NCBI RefSeq assembly: GCF_026309355.1
Contig: NZ_JAPJZK010000001.1
Span: 6,379,411 to 6,443,410 of the forward strand
Source: Spartinivicinus marinus
GTDB lineage: Bacteria > Pseudomonadota > Gammaproteobacteria > Pseudomonadales > Zooshikellaceae
Reading direction: 5' to 3'
DNA: 64,000 nucleotides
Shown: positions 8,614 to 18,403 of the stretch, piece after piece
Position numbering within the stretch: the first letter of the stretch is position 1
Layout: each line of letters begins with the position of its first letter
Program-made: the position numbers and the translations under genes
The notes under the pieces: generated by a model
The model's database searches: none
What the model was told of the DNA's origin: nothing
What the model saw: only the letters and a program-made list of their open reading frames with translations

Positions 8614-9354
8614 CTATGGATTAAAAACCTCGGCTAAAAACCCAGTAAAACGTTTCCATGACTGTTGATCAGCCTCTTTGCGATACCGATTTGAGCCAAA
8701 TACGGTAAACGCATGGGGAGCTCCACTATAGGTGATCATTTCATGCTTAATACCATTGGTTTCCAGCTCCTTAGCCAGTTTGGCAAAATCCTCCATGGTA
8801 ATTGCATCATCAGCGGTACCATGCAAAATCAACAATTTACCCTTAGTATCAGTATAGCTCTGCCCTTTTGGCGTACTTAAACCACCATGAAAAGTAACAA
8901 ACCCTTTTAAATCAGCCCCTGATCGAGCCAACTCTAGTACCGCCGCTCCGCCAAAACAGTATCCCATTGCCACGGCATTGTTAATGTCTGCTCCATTACG
9001 TTTAGCAGTATCTAACGCTGCTTGTAATAGAGCGCGCATTTTTTTTCGATCTTTATATAATTCACCTGTGTGCTGACGCTTATCTTTCACTGCTGTTGGT
9101 CGAACACCTGCTCCAAATAAATCGGCTGCAAACACGGCATAACCTAGCTTGGCTAACATATTGGCACGCTTTTGCTCATAGTCAGTCAGCCCATCCCAGT
9201 CATGGATAAGTAACACCAAAGGAGAGCGAGCAGCTGCACCAATGTAGTAGCCTTCATAGGGTTTACCGTCAACCTGATAGGTCACCGTTTTGCCTGCAGC
9301 GTATACAGAGAAAGAAAAGGTAATTAATAAAAAAATCGAGAGAATAGATTTCAT
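8614..9354 (-). CDS. Dienelactone-hydrolase family protein, exported
   Basis: The 246-residue protein has a cleavable leader (residues 1-19, ending VYAAG) and a full dienelactone hydrolase fold: LLIHDWDGLTDYE, the nucleophile elbow GYCFGG with Cys as nucleophile, the Asp in HGTADDAI and the His in GAPHAF. The Cys-Asp-His triad is intact. The family hydrolyses small esters and lactones; the substrate here is unknown. It follows ppsA on the same strand but a strong stem-loop separates them. Confidence 0.88.
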   Translation of the reverse strand: MKSILSIFLLITFSFSVYAAGKTVTYQVDGKPYEGYYIGAAARSPLVLLIHDWDGLTDYEQKRANMLAKLGYAVFAADLFGAGVRPTAVKDKRQHTGELYKDRKKMRALLQAALDTAKRNGADINNAVAMGYCFGGAAVLELARSGADLKGFVTFHGGLSTPKGQSYTDTKGKLLILHGTADDAITMEDFAKLAKELETNGIKHEMITYSGAPHAFTVFGSNRYRKEADQQSWKRFTGFLAEVFNP

Positions 9355-9408
9355 AACCGTCCTCTGGTTTGATGGTTTAATTGGCTTCCTGCCTATTACA
9401 TTGTAATT

Positions 9409-9447
9409 TAATCACTCATTCCGATTCTCTACCGGAATGAGTGATTA
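9409..9447 (-). terminator. Stem-loop terminator after ppsA
   Basis: Two perfect 15-base arms, TAATCACTCATTCCG (9409-9423) and its complement (9433-9447), enclose a 9-base loop 7 bp after the ppsA stop. The U-run that follows on the minus strand is poor, so it may slow transcription or protect the mRNA end more than terminate it. Confidence 0.6.
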
Positions 9448-9453
9448 AAATCA

Positions 9454-11820
9454 TTAATTATTTTCAGCTAAATAAAACCAGGTATCTAATACTGAGTCAG
9501 GGTTCAGTGACACCGTCTCAATGCCTTCATCCATTAGCCAGCGCGCCAAATCTGGATGATCTGATGGACCTTGCCCACAAATACCCACGTATTTGCCTGC
9601 TTCACGACAAGCTTGAATGGCCATAGAAAGCAGAGTTTTTACTGCTTCATCCCGTTCATCAAACAAGTGAGCAATAATGCCAGAGTCACGGTCCAAGCCC
9701 AACGTTAGCTGAGTCATGTCATTAGAACCGATAGAAAACCCATCGAAATATTCTAAAAACTGCTTAGCCAGCAGTGCATTGGTTGGTAACTCGCACATCA
9801 TAATCAAGCGTAAGCCATTCTCACCCCGTTTTAATCCATGCTCGGCTAATAGCTCAGATACCCGCTTAGCTTCACCCACGGTGCGAACAAATGGCACCAT
9901 TAGCTCCACATTGGTTAAGCCCATATCATCACGGACTTTCTTCATCGCCCGACATTCCAGCTCAAAACAATCACGGAAGTCATCGGATATATAGCGAGAT
10001 GCGCCACGGAAGCCTAACATTGGGTTCTCTTCATGGGGCTCATAAAGATCACCACCCATTAAGTTAGCATATTCATTGGATTTAAAGTCAGATAGCCGCA
10101 CAATGACTTTTTTCGGGTAGAAGGCTGCAGCAATGGTCGCAACCCCTTCCACCAATTTTTCCACATAAAAGTCAACCGGGCTGGCGTAGCCTGAAATGCG
10201 CTGTTCAACAATTTGTTTCACATCTTCTGGCAACCGATCAAAATTAAGGAGTGCTTTAGGGTGAACCCCAATCATTCTATTGATGATAAATTCCAAACGG
10301 GCCAAGCCTACCCCTTCATTGGGAATCGCCTGAAAATCAAACGCACGGTCGGGATTACCCACATTCATCATCAGCTTGAATGGCAGTTCTGGCATAGAGT
10401 CTACGGAGCTGTGCTTCACATCAAATGCTAACTGACCGTCATACACCAAACCAGTATCCCCTTCAGCACAAGAGACTGTTACCAGTTGGCCATCTTTTAA
10501 TTTACTGGATGCATGGCCACACCCCACTACCGCAGGAATACCCAACTCACGAGCAATAATAGCTGCATGGCAAGTACGACCACCTCGGTCAGTGACAATG
10601 GCAGAGGCACGCTTCATGATCGGCTCCCAGTCAGGGTCCGTCATATCTGTTACCAGCACATCGCCTGGCTGGACCCTGTCCATTTCCGTTAAATCATGGA
10701 TCACTTTTACCGGGCCGCTGCCTATCCGCTGGCCAATACTCCGACCTTCAATAATCACCTTACCCTGCTCTTTTAGCAGGTAACGCTCCATGGTGGCGGC
10801 ATGGGAACGGCTTTTCACTGTTTCAGGGCGTGCCTGCACGATGTAAAGCTGACCATCTTCACCATCTTTAGCCCATTCAATATCCATTGGACGGCCATAA
10901 TGCTGCTCAATGATCAGGGCTTGCTTAGCTAACTCAGTGACTTCTTCATCAGTAATACAAAAACGCTGTCTGTCAGCCGTATCCACATCAACTGTCGCAA
11001 CCGTTTTGCCCACTTCCTGATCATCACTGTAAACCATTTTAATCGCTTTAGTTCCCAAGTTACGGCGCAATACCGCTGGGCGATTTGCTTGTAAGGTCGG
11101 CTTGTGTACATAAAACTCATCAGGGTTCACTGCACCTTGTACGACAGTTTCGCCTAAACCATAGGCTGCAGTAATAAACACTACATCATTAAAACCAGAC
11201 TCGGTGTCCAGAGTAAACATTACCCCAGAGGCAGCGGTTTCACTCCGAACCATCCGTTGGATACCCGCAGATAAAGCCACTAGTTTGTGGTCAAAACCTT
11301 GGTGCACACGATAAGCAATAGCTCGGTCATTAAACAGGGAAGCAAAGACTTCTTTTACCGCATGAATCACCTGATCAACGCCACGAATATTTAAGAAAGT
11401 TTCTTGCTGACCAGCAAATGATGCATCAGGCAAGTCCTCTGCCGTTGCAGATGAACGTACCGCCACAGCGACTTCAGGCAAATCACGACACATGCTACCA
11501 TAGGCTTCTCGAATCGCTTGCTCCAGTTCAGGCTGAAATGGCTCATCAATAACCCATTGACGAATTTGCGCACCGGTTTTAGCCAACGCATTCACATCAT
11601 CTACATCGAGCTTATCTAACTCATCATGAATTCGCTGGTTTAGTCCACTCTTTTCTAAAAACTCACGATAGGCTTCCGCTGTGGTCGCAAAACCAGTAGG
11701 TACTTTAACTTCTGCCGCTGTCAGTTGACTGATCATTTCCCCAAGGGAGGCATTCTTTCCTCCCACTTTTTCCACATCATTGGCACCTAGTTCGGCCAGT
11801 GAAACAACATAAGCTTCCAA
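9454..11820 (-). CDS. ppsA: Phosphoenolpyruvate synthase
   Basis: The 788-residue enzyme turns pyruvate, ATP and water into PEP, AMP and phosphate for gluconeogenesis. It shows the N-terminal ATP-grasp domain ([34 protein letters not shown]), the swivelling phospho-His domain with [18 protein letters not shown], where the His is phosphorylated, and the C-terminal PEP/pyruvate-binding barrel ending in [17 protein letters not shown] and [11 protein letters not shown]. Length is normal for the family. It is divergent from ppsR, the usual arrangement, and lies near the prp genes, consistent with turning propionate-derived pyruvate into sugar precursors. Confidence 0.97.
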   Translation of the reverse strand: MEAYVVSLAELGANDVEKVGGKNASLGEMISQLTAAEVKVPTGFATTAEAYREFLEKSGLNQRIHDELDKLDVDDVNALAKTGAQIRQWVIDEPFQPELEQAIREAYGSMCRDLPEVAVAVRSSATAEDLPDASFAGQQETFLNIRGVDQVIHAVKEVFASLFNDRAIAYRVHQGFDHKLVALSAGIQRMVRSETAASGVMFTLDTESGFNDVVFITAAYGLGETVVQGAVNPDEFYVHKPTLQANRPAVLRRNLGTKAIKMVYSDDQEVGKTVATVDVDTADRQRFCITDEEVTELAKQALIIEQHYGRPMDIEWAKDGEDGQLYIVQARPETVKSRSHAATMERYLLKEQGKVIIEGRSIGQRIGSGPVKVIHDLTEMDRVQPGDVLVTDMTDPDWEPIMKRASAIVTDRGGRTCHAAIIARELGIPAVVGCGHASSKLKDGQLVTVSCAEGDTGLVYDGQLAFDVKHSSVDSMPELPFKLMMNVGNPDRAFDFQAIPNEGVGLARLEFIINRMIGVHPKALLNFDRLPEDVKQIVEQRISGYASPVDFYVEKLVEGVATIAAAFYPKKVIVRLSDFKSNEYANLMGGDLYEPHEENPMLGFRGASRYISDDFRDCFELECRAMKKVRDDMGLTNVELMVPFVRTVGEAKRVSELLAEHGLKRGENGLRLIMMCELPTNALLAKQFLEYFDGFSIGSNDMTQLTLGLDRDSGIIAHLFDERDEAVKTLLSMAIQACREAGKYVGICGQGPSDHPDLARWLMDEGIETVSLNPDSVLDTWFYLAENN

Positions 11821-12078
11821 GATCGAATCTCCCCTTTCTTTGAGGGTCGTTTATTTACAAAATTACAAGGCTGTGGTCGTCCTAAATCCTGTCTAATAAG
11901 TCAAGTGACCATTAACAAAACAACGATTAGGAGTCGGCATCAGTATAACTAAACTGACAAAAATTACTTGTTTAATTTATGTATCTACGTGAATAGGTAT
12001 AAACTATGGACTTATTTGCAACAATCCTTTGCAATAACGCTTTATAGTAACCCTTTAACCACTAGCCTTATATTAATT

Positions 12079-12888
12079 ATGAAACGTTGTGTCTTCTTTA
12101 TTTCCGACAGTACAGGCATCACTGCCGAATCACTGGGTCAAAGTTTATTGACCCAGTTTGAGCATATTGAGTTTGACTACCATACAGTTCCTTTTGTTGA
12201 CACCATTGATAAAGCCCAAAAAGTGGTTGAAGATATTAAACAAATGGGTCTCAGTAATGGCCACCGTCCTGTTATCATCAGCACTATTGTTGACCAACAA
12301 ATCAGCCAGTTATTCAAAGCAATTGATGCATTTATGGTGGATATTTTTTCTAGTTATTTGTCACCTTTAGAGCAGGAATTAAAACAACACTCCACTCACC
12401 ATATTGGCAGGGTAAGAGAAATCGACTCCAATCCTCGCTATACCCAACGCATAGATGCGGTTCATTTCGCGCTCGATAATGACGACGGCGGTCGTACACG
12501 AGACTATGATAAAGCTGATTTAATTTTAATTGGTGTTTCTCGCTGTGGTAAAACACCAACCTGTTTATACCTGGCTATGCAATTTGGTATTCGAGCAGCT
12601 AATTATCCTTTTACAGAGGATGATATGGATAATTTGAAGTTATCTGAATGCTTAAAACCCTATAAAAACAAACTATTTGGCTTAACTATTGAGCCTGAAC
12701 GTTTATCAGCCATTCGTCAGGAACGACGCTCTAACAGCCGTTATGCCTCATTACGCCAATGCCAGCAAGAAACCAAAGAAGTCGAACTACTACTACAAAA
12801 AGAGCGTATTCCATTTATTAATACCACCCATTTATCCGTGGAAGAAATTTCCACCCGGATTCTGTCACAAGTGGGAATTGAGCGGTAG
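12079..12888 (+). CDS. ppsR: PEP synthase regulatory kinase/phosphorylase
   Basis: I start at ATG 12079, which gives [13 protein letters not shown], the usual N-terminus; upstream in-frame codons look untranslated. The 269-residue DUF299 protein has the P-loop [10 protein letters not shown] near residue 153 and the [21 protein letters not shown] segment. It inactivates PEP synthase by ADP-dependent phosphorylation and reactivates it by phosphate-dependent dephosphorylation, so the divergent pair ppsA-ppsR forms a regulatory unit. Confidence 0.95.
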   Translation: MKRCVFFISDSTGITAESLGQSLLTQFEHIEFDYHTVPFVDTIDKAQKVVEDIKQMGLSNGHRPVIISTIVDQQISQLFKAIDAFMVDIFSSYLSPLEQELKQHSTHHIGRVREIDSNPRYTQRIDAVHFALDNDDGGRTRDYDKADLILIGVSRCGKTPTCLYLAMQFGIRAANYPFTEDDMDNLKLSECLKPYKNKLFGLTIEPERLSAIRQERRSNSRYASLRQCQQETKEVELLLQKERIPFINTTHLSVEEISTRILSQVGIER

Positions 12889-12963
12889 TTTTAATTTAAT
12901 TACGCCAAACTCAGTTCCTTCTTCCCTGCACAGGTTGCTCTAAAACCACTGTTTCCTTTTAAC

Positions 12964-13127
12964 AGATTGTCGCAGAAAGCTAGCGGATATGGAGTGACAG
13001 GGTATTCAAGCGCTGCTGTCAGGAACAACTTTAGCTCTAAAGGCCAGGGATGGCCTTTTAGAACGGCGAGGAATAACTTGTTATTCCATATCAGACACTA
13101 GACTTCAACACCCTTTTGCAACAGCCT
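12964..13127. repeat. MITE-like element with imperfect inverted ends
   Basis: The left end reads AGATTGTCGCAGAAAG, then CTAG and GATATGGAGTGACAGG. The complement of the right end reads AGGCTGTTGCAAAAGG, then CTAG and GATATGGAATAACAAG, so the two ends are diverged inverted copies. The middle holds a hairpin (CTAAAGGCCA/TGGCCTTTTAG, 13034-13061) and a GGAATAAC/GTTATTCC palindrome. Flanks TTAAC and CTAAC could be a worn target duplication. There is no ORF inside. The left end recurs at 53188. Confidence 0.6.
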
Positions 13128-13159
13128 CTAACAAGGAGAAGCTAGGTGGGATTTAAAAG

Positions 13160-13187
13160 AGACAGAGCATTTAAGCTATCTCTGTCT
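13160..13187 (-). terminator. Terminator of the prp operon
   Basis: AGACAGAG and CTCTGTCT form an 8-bp stem with a 12-base loop. On the minus strand it is followed by CTTTTAAAT, about 70 bp after the prpD stop. A run of nine C residues lies between it and prpD. It could also serve ppsR from the other side. Confidence 0.5.
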
Positions 13188-13257
13188 TATTTGTAGTAAA
13201 AATCCCTTTCACACCCCCCCCCTTCAATAAAAGAGGATACAAGCCATTAAAAACCTG

Positions 13258-14709
13258 TTAAATCACCAATAAATCCATAAATTCATTAACGGGAGTTTCC
13301 AATAATTGCTGATGGTTTTGACAAAGTTGATAAATCCGCTCAACTCGCTGTGCTGGATAACGAGTGTGTAAGTTCTGCTTAAATTTCTCCAATAATAAAG
13401 GAATACCTTCTTCGCGACGACGTCTGTGGCCCACCGGGTATTCTACCGTCACTTGTTCAGTCTTGCTGCCATCACGGAAAAATACCTGCATAGCATTCGC
13501 AATTGAACGTTTATCTGCTTCTAAGTATTCCTGACTAAACCGTGGCTCTTCAATAATTTCCATTTTTTCTCGTAGCTGATCAATCTCAGGATGGGCCTGA
13601 TGAAAACTATCTTCATAATGATCAGCCGTTAAACTGCCGTATAATAATGGCACTGCTGCCATATACTGCAAACAATGATCACGATCAGCCGGGTTATTCA
13701 ATGGTCCTGACTTACTGATAATGCGAATAGCCGACTCATGGGTAGTAATCACCAGCTTTTCAATATCATGAATGCGGTCTTTTACTTGAGGATGGAGTGC
13801 CATGGCTGCTTCTACGGCAGTTTGCGCATGAAATTCTGCCGGATAAGAAATTTTAAATAAAACATTTTCCATCACATAGCTATTAAAAGACTGCGCTAAT
13901 TTAAAGGTATTGCCTTTAAACAGCACATCATAAAAACCCCATGTTGGCGCAGACAACACCCCTGGGTAGCCCATTTCCCCTCGCATCACAATATCCGCTA
14001 ACCGCACCGCCCGAGAAGTAGCATCACCCGCAGCCCAAGATTTTCGAGACCCTGCATTTGGAGCATGACGATAGGTCCGTAATGACTGACCATCAACCCA
14101 AGCATGAGATAGTGCATCAATAATTTGATCTTTACTCGCTCCTTTCAGCTTGGCAGCAACTGCCGTAGAAGCGACTTTTACTAGCACAACATGATCTAAA
14201 CCAACCCGATTAAAGCTATTTTCTAAGGCCAACACTCCCTGAATTTCATGCGCTTTAACCATCGCCTCTAATACATCTTTAATGGTAAACGGCGCTTGTC
14301 CACGAGTCTGTTTCACCTGGGACAAATAGTCAGTGACCGCTAAAATAGCGCCTAAATTATCTGATGGATGACCCCACTCTGCCGCCAACCAGGTATCGTT
14401 ATAATCTAACCAGCGAATAATACAACCAATATCCCAAGCCGCTTTAATAGGGTCTAGGCGTAACTGAGTGCCTGGTACCCTTGCCCCATTCGGTACGATT
14501 GTACCCTCTACAATAGACCCTAAATGCTTGGTACATTCAGGGTAACGCAACGCTAATAACCCACAACCCAAGGTATCCATCAAGCAATAACGCGCCGTTT
14601 GCATAGCTTCTTCACTGCTGACCTTGTATTGGTCCACATAATCAGCAATGGCCACTAACACCTCATCCGGCTCAGGTCGTACATTTACATCAACATTTTT
14701 TGTCATCAT
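13258..14709 (-). CDS. prpD: 2-methylcitrate dehydratase
   Basis: The 483-residue protein matches PrpD of the methylcitrate cycle across its full length: the N-terminal helical MmgE/PrpD domain with [25 protein letters not shown] near residue 99, [13 protein letters not shown], and the C-terminal domain with [10 protein letters not shown] and [12 protein letters not shown]. It dehydrates 2-methylcitrate to 2-methyl-cis-aconitate. It is the last gene of prpBCD; prpC ends 56 bp upstream. No acnD or prpF is present, so this is the PrpD form of the pathway. Confidence 0.95.
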   Translation of the reverse strand: MMTKNVDVNVRPEPDEVLVAIADYVDQYKVSSEEAMQTARYCLMDTLGCGLLALRYPECTKHLGSIVEGTIVPNGARVPGTQLRLDPIKAAWDIGCIIRWLDYNDTWLAAEWGHPSDNLGAILAVTDYLSQVKQTRGQAPFTIKDVLEAMVKAHEIQGVLALENSFNRVGLDHVVLVKVASTAVAAKLKGASKDQIIDALSHAWVDGQSLRTYRHAPNAGSRKSWAAGDATSRAVRLADIVMRGEMGYPGVLSAPTWGFYDVLFKGNTFKLAQSFNSYVMENVLFKISYPAEFHAQTAVEAAMALHPQVKDRIHDIEKLVITTHESAIRIISKSGPLNNPADRDHCLQYMAAVPLLYGSLTADHYEDSFHQAHPEIDQLREKMEIIEEPRFSQEYLEADKRSIANAMQVFFRDGSKTEQVTVEYPVGHRRRREEGIPLLLEKFKQNLHTRYPAQRVERIYQLCQNHQQLLETPVNEFMDLLVI

Positions 14710-14765
14710 TTACTCGTCATTTGTATTACACGATAAAAACAAAGGTTTTCAGCAGTTATCCTTCT

Positions 14766-15890
14766 TTAGCGTTGCTCAATGGGCACCAACTCACGATGCT
14801 CAGGCCCTACATAATCAGCACTGGGACGGATAATCCGGTTATTACTACGTTGCTCCATCACGTGGGCGGCCCAGCCACTCACCCGAGAGCAAACAAATAT
14901 AGGCGTAAACAATTTGGTAGGAATGCCCATAAAGTGATAAGCAGAGGCATGGAAGAAATCCGCATTGGGGAATAGTTTTTTCTCACGCCACATCACTTGC
15001 TCGCAGCGCTCAGACACAGAATACAATACCTTGTCACCTACTTCATGAGCGAGTTGTTGTGACCAGCGTTTTATAATTGCATTTCGTGGATCAGCCTCCC
15101 GGTAAATTGCATGACCAAACCCCATGATTTTCTCTTTACGCGCCAGCATGGCTAACATCTCACGCTCGGCTTCATCAGCAGATTGCCATTGTGAAATCAT
15201 TGCCATGGCTGCTTCATTTGCCCCCCCATGAAGCGGACCTCGCAACGAGCCAATAGCAGCGGTTATACAGGAGTGCATATCCGACAAGGTAGAAGCACAA
15301 ACACGTGCTGTAAATGTGGATGCATTGAACTCATGCTCTGCATATAAAATAAGGGAAACATTCATAACCTGCGCATGTAACGCACTTGGCTTCTTCCCAT
15401 GTAATAACTGTAGAAAATGCGCGCCTAACGCATCGCTATCGGTTTCTGTTTCAATCCGCACTCTATCATGGCTAAATCGATACCAATAACAAATAATGGC
15501 AGGTAATAAAGCCAATAACCGATCAAAGCAGTCCTGCTGCTGGGAAAAGTTTGTCTCTGGTTCCAAATTCCCTAATACGGAACACCCGGTTCGCATCACA
15601 TCCATCGGATGTGCTGAAGCAGGTAAAATTTCTAATACTTGACGCAACTTATCAGGCAGGATGCGATGCTTTTTAATTGTCTGCTTATAGTCAGCTAATT
15701 GATCTTGGTTGGGCAGTTCACCATTACACAATAAATAAGCAATCTCTTCAAACTGTGCATGCTCTGCCAAGTCAGCAATATCATAGCCACAGTAGGTTAG
15801 CCCTGTCCCCGTTTTACCCACTGTACATAACGCTGTTTCACCTGCTGATTGACCTCTTAAGCCTGCTCCTGATAGTTTTTTTTCTGTCAT
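14766..15890 (-). CDS. prpC: 2-methylcitrate synthase
   Basis: The 374-residue enzyme condenses propionyl-CoA with oxaloacetate. It has the citrate synthase family segments LRGPLHGGANEAAM with an active-site His, MGFGHAIYREADPR with a second His, and a C-terminal IIRPSADYVGPEH. The N-terminal AGLRGQSAGETALCTVG is typical of PrpC and not of GltA. Length is normal. It lies between prpB and prpD on the same strand; 161 bp separate it from prpB. Confidence 0.95.
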   Translation of the reverse strand: MTEKKLSGAGLRGQSAGETALCTVGKTGTGLTYCGYDIADLAEHAQFEEIAYLLCNGELPNQDQLADYKQTIKKHRILPDKLRQVLEILPASAHPMDVMRTGCSVLGNLEPETNFSQQQDCFDRLLALLPAIICYWYRFSHDRVRIETETDSDALGAHFLQLLHGKKPSALHAQVMNVSLILYAEHEFNASTFTARVCASTLSDMHSCITAAIGSLRGPLHGGANEAAMAMISQWQSADEAEREMLAMLARKEKIMGFGHAIYREADPRNAIIKRWSQQLAHEVGDKVLYSVSERCEQVMWREKKLFPNADFFHASAYHFMGIPTKLFTPIFVCSRVSGWAAHVMEQRSNNRIIRPSADYVGPEHRELVPIEQR

Positions 15891-16051
15891 GATTACATTA
15901 TTTCCTTTGCTATCTTGTTTTTTATTAGTTTAATTATTGCCTTATATAATGTTTGTTAGGCACTGTCTTGTTAATGTTCCTTAACAAATGTTCCTTAATA
16001 AATGTGCTATGCCTACCATGAATGGTATCTTTGCGGGTGGTATTTATTTAA

Positions 16052-16948
16052 TTAAGCGTTATCTGTCTGCCGTTTGGCAAACAACTGGTCCAGCTTATCT
16101 TCATAAGCGTGGTAACCTAAGGTTTGATAGAGCTGTTCTCTGGTTTGCATATCTTCTAAGCGTGTTTTCTGGCTTCCTTCACTCAACAATGTCTGGTACA
16201 CATCAAGTGCAGCTTTACTCATTGCACGAAACGCACTCAACGGATACAACACTAGTTGTACACCAACCGCAGCCAGCGCCTTGGTAGAAAATAGAGGCGT
16301 TTTACCAAATTCAGTGATATTTGCCAATACAGGTACTTTGACAGCAGCTACAAACTTTTGGTACTCATCTAGTGAGTGCATAGCCTCTGGGAATATCATA
16401 TCCGCACCAGCCTCAACACACAGTAACGAGCGCTCAATGGCAGCATCCATTCCCTCAACCGCATGGGCATCGGTGCGTGCCATAATAACAAAATCCGCAT
16501 CTTGACGTGCATCTACTGCCGCCTTCACTCTATCGACCATTTCTGCAGCACTAACAATGGCTTTTCCTGGGCGGTGACCACAACGCTTTTGTGCCACTTG
16601 ATCTTCGATATGAATGGCTGCCGCTCCTGCCCGTTCCATTTCTTTTATGCTACGAGCAATATTGAATGCGCCACCAAATCCAGTATCACAATCAACTAAT
16701 AAGGGTAATGAGCTAGCAGCAGTTATCCGACGAACATCTTCTAACACATCATTCAAGCTGGTAATCCCTAGATCAGGCAAACCAAAAGAGGCATTGGCAA
16801 CCCCTGCGCCAGATAAGTAAATAGCCTGGTGACCCGCCTGTTCTGCTAACATAGCGCAGTAAGCGTTTATCGTACCGACCACCTGTACGGGAAACTGATC
16901 TTTAACCAACTGTCTAAAGCGAGCCCCTGGTGACTGTGAGGTTGTCAT
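16052..16948 (-). CDS. prpB: 2-methylisocitrate lyase
   Basis: The 298-residue enzyme cuts 2-methylisocitrate to pyruvate and succinate. It shows the isocitrate-lyase-superfamily features [16 protein letters not shown] (metal site), [15 protein letters not shown] with the catalytic Cys in the K(R/K)CGH loop, and [14 protein letters not shown]. It is the first gene of prpBCD. Neither a PrpR-type nor a GntR-type regulator lies next to it, which is unusual for this operon. Confidence 0.95.
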   Translation of the reverse strand: MTTSQSPGARFRQLVKDQFPVQVVGTINAYCAMLAEQAGHQAIYLSGAGVANASFGLPDLGITSLNDVLEDVRRITAASSLPLLVDCDTGFGGAFNIARSIKEMERAGAAAIHIEDQVAQKRCGHRPGKAIVSAAEMVDRVKAAVDARQDADFVIMARTDAHAVEGMDAAIERSLLCVEAGADMIFPEAMHSLDEYQKFVAAVKVPVLANITEFGKTPLFSTKALAAVGVQLVLYPLSAFRAMSKAALDVYQTLLSEGSQKTRLEDMQTREQLYQTLGYHAYEDKLDQLFAKRQTDNA

Positions 16949-17230
16949 GAAAATTGCTTCCTTCCTAATCAGTTTAGTTTTTGATTTTTATCACTTCGCA
17001 AGCCGTCTTGTTCAAGACCCCGCCAGCTTGCGCAGAGGCCATAAACAGTTATTAGAGGAACCCATATACTAACGAATGCCCATGATATGCTCAATTCGCT
17101 TTATAATCTGCTGCTTTCACCTTATATAATATACCCAAAGTGCAGGTTTTTTAGAGAAGCCTTTCTTATCGCCATACCAATTTATCGCCTTTAATTTTAT
17201 AATATCCTGCTAAAACACTGACTCAACTGG

Positions 17231-17947
17231 GTGAAATGGATGATATATGCATCATGGCGGCTTTGGCTAGCTGAATTATTAGGCAGTTTTATGTTGGTTT
17301 TTGCCGGTACTGGGGCAATTATCATCAATGATGTCAGCCAAGGTACTATTACTCATGTCGGCATTGCCGCCACCTTTGGTCTGATTGTGTGTACAGTTAT
17401 TTATACCTATGGTGATGTTTCCGGGGCTCATATTAACCCTGCCGTCACATTTGCCTTTTGGCTGGCCAAACGTTTTCCCACCCAACAGCTACTGCCTTAT
17501 ATTATCAGTCAGCTGCTAGGTGCTTGTTTAGCCTCTTTTGTATTATTAACCTTCTTTCCTCAACATCCAACTTTAGGTGCCACCTTACCAGCGAACTCAA
17601 CACTAGTAGCCTTTATCCTGGAAATTATTTTAAGCTGGTGGTTAATGACCGTAATTTTTGGTGTATCGGAAGGCGCTAAAGAAAAAGGGTTGGTTGCTGG
17701 CATAGTGGTGGGAGGCGTTGTGGCCCTTGAAGCAATGTTTGCAGGCCCTATCAGTGGTGCCTCGATGAATCCTGCTCGCTCTTTTGGGCCTGCCTTAATG
17801 AGTGGTAATTTGGCGAGTTTATGGCCTTATATTGCAGGCCCATTAATTGGAACCAGTATTGCTGTTTTTAGTTGTCGCTGGGTTCAAGGAGACAAATGCT
17901 GTCAGTCCGACCCTCTACCGTCTAGCCCGCTTGATCCTCCACAATAA
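17231..17947 (+). CDS. Aquaporin (MIP family channel)
   Basis: The 238-residue protein has six membrane helices and the two half-helices with SGAHINPAVTF (near residue 68) and SGASMNPARSFGPA (near residue 178), so both NPA boxes and the filter Arg are kept. Relative to AqpZ the filter seems wider: the Phe in helix 2 is kept, but Ala stands where AqpZ has His and another Ala in loop E where it has Thr. It may therefore pass small uncharged solutes as well as water. The start is GTG at 17231 or ATG at 17240. It is divergent from prpB. Confidence 0.88.
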   Translation: MKWMIYASWRLWLAELLGSFMLVFAGTGAIIINDVSQGTITHVGIAATFGLIVCTVIYTYGDVSGAHINPAVTFAFWLAKRFPTQQLLPYIISQLLGACLASFVLLTFFPQHPTLGATLPANSTLVAFILEIILSWWLMTVIFGVSEGAKEKGLVAGIVVGGVVALEAMFAGPISGASMNPARSFGPALMSGNLASLWPYIAGPLIGTSIAVFSCRWVQGDKCCQSDPLPSSPLDPPQ

Positions 17948-17967
17948 GTCGCTTTAGCTATGCATCA

Positions 17968-18336
17968 CTATATGGCCCGCTCAGCAAATCTCGCTAAAAA
18001 TTTCTGAGATTTCGGGTCTATTTCTTTAAACTGAAGCCCTAAGTGAAAATCTGTTTTTCTTATGACTACATGGCGCACTTCAGCCGTTGTATAAATCACT
18101 AACTTACTACTGCCATAAATCACTTGAATCATCACTGGCAATACTTGCATCTTTTTAAAACAGATATCGGTTTCCAATAGTGCACCCTGCTCTGATACAT
18201 TAATGGTTATTGCACGTACTATCTGTCCAGTTTGTTTATCTTTAATAGCCGCCTTCCATTTCACCTCTCGACGAGGAAACACCCGCTGTTCATGTGACTC
18301 CGTGTCTTCTAAAAGCTCATCAATATTTTCAGTCAT
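17968..18336 (-). CDS. PilZ-domain protein (c-di-GMP receptor)
   Basis: The 122-residue protein is a single PilZ domain. It keeps the c-di-GMP-binding RxxxR (FPRREVKW region) and the N-x-S-x-x-G motif as NVSEQG. It begins 68 bp after the upstream diguanylate cyclase gene on the same strand, so a co-transcribed maker-and-receptor pair is likely. Its target is not shown by the sequence. Confidence 0.85.
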   Translation of the reverse strand: MTENIDELLEDTESHEQRVFPRREVKWKAAIKDKQTGQIVRAITINVSEQGALLETDICFKKMQVLPVMIQVIYGSSKLVIYTTAEVRHVVIRKTDFHLGLQFKEIDPKSQKFLARFAERAI

Positions 18337-18403
18337 CGTTGGTAGAAGATCATGCTCATTTTTAAAATGGATTGAAGAGAAGAAACGCTATACTTGGCCA
18401 TGT

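Noticed and set aside
13214..13222. Run of nine C residues downstream of prpD, possible phase-variation tract
   Set aside because: It lies outside any coding or promoter region that it could switch; a similar C8 run at 46622 is also in non-coding sequence.
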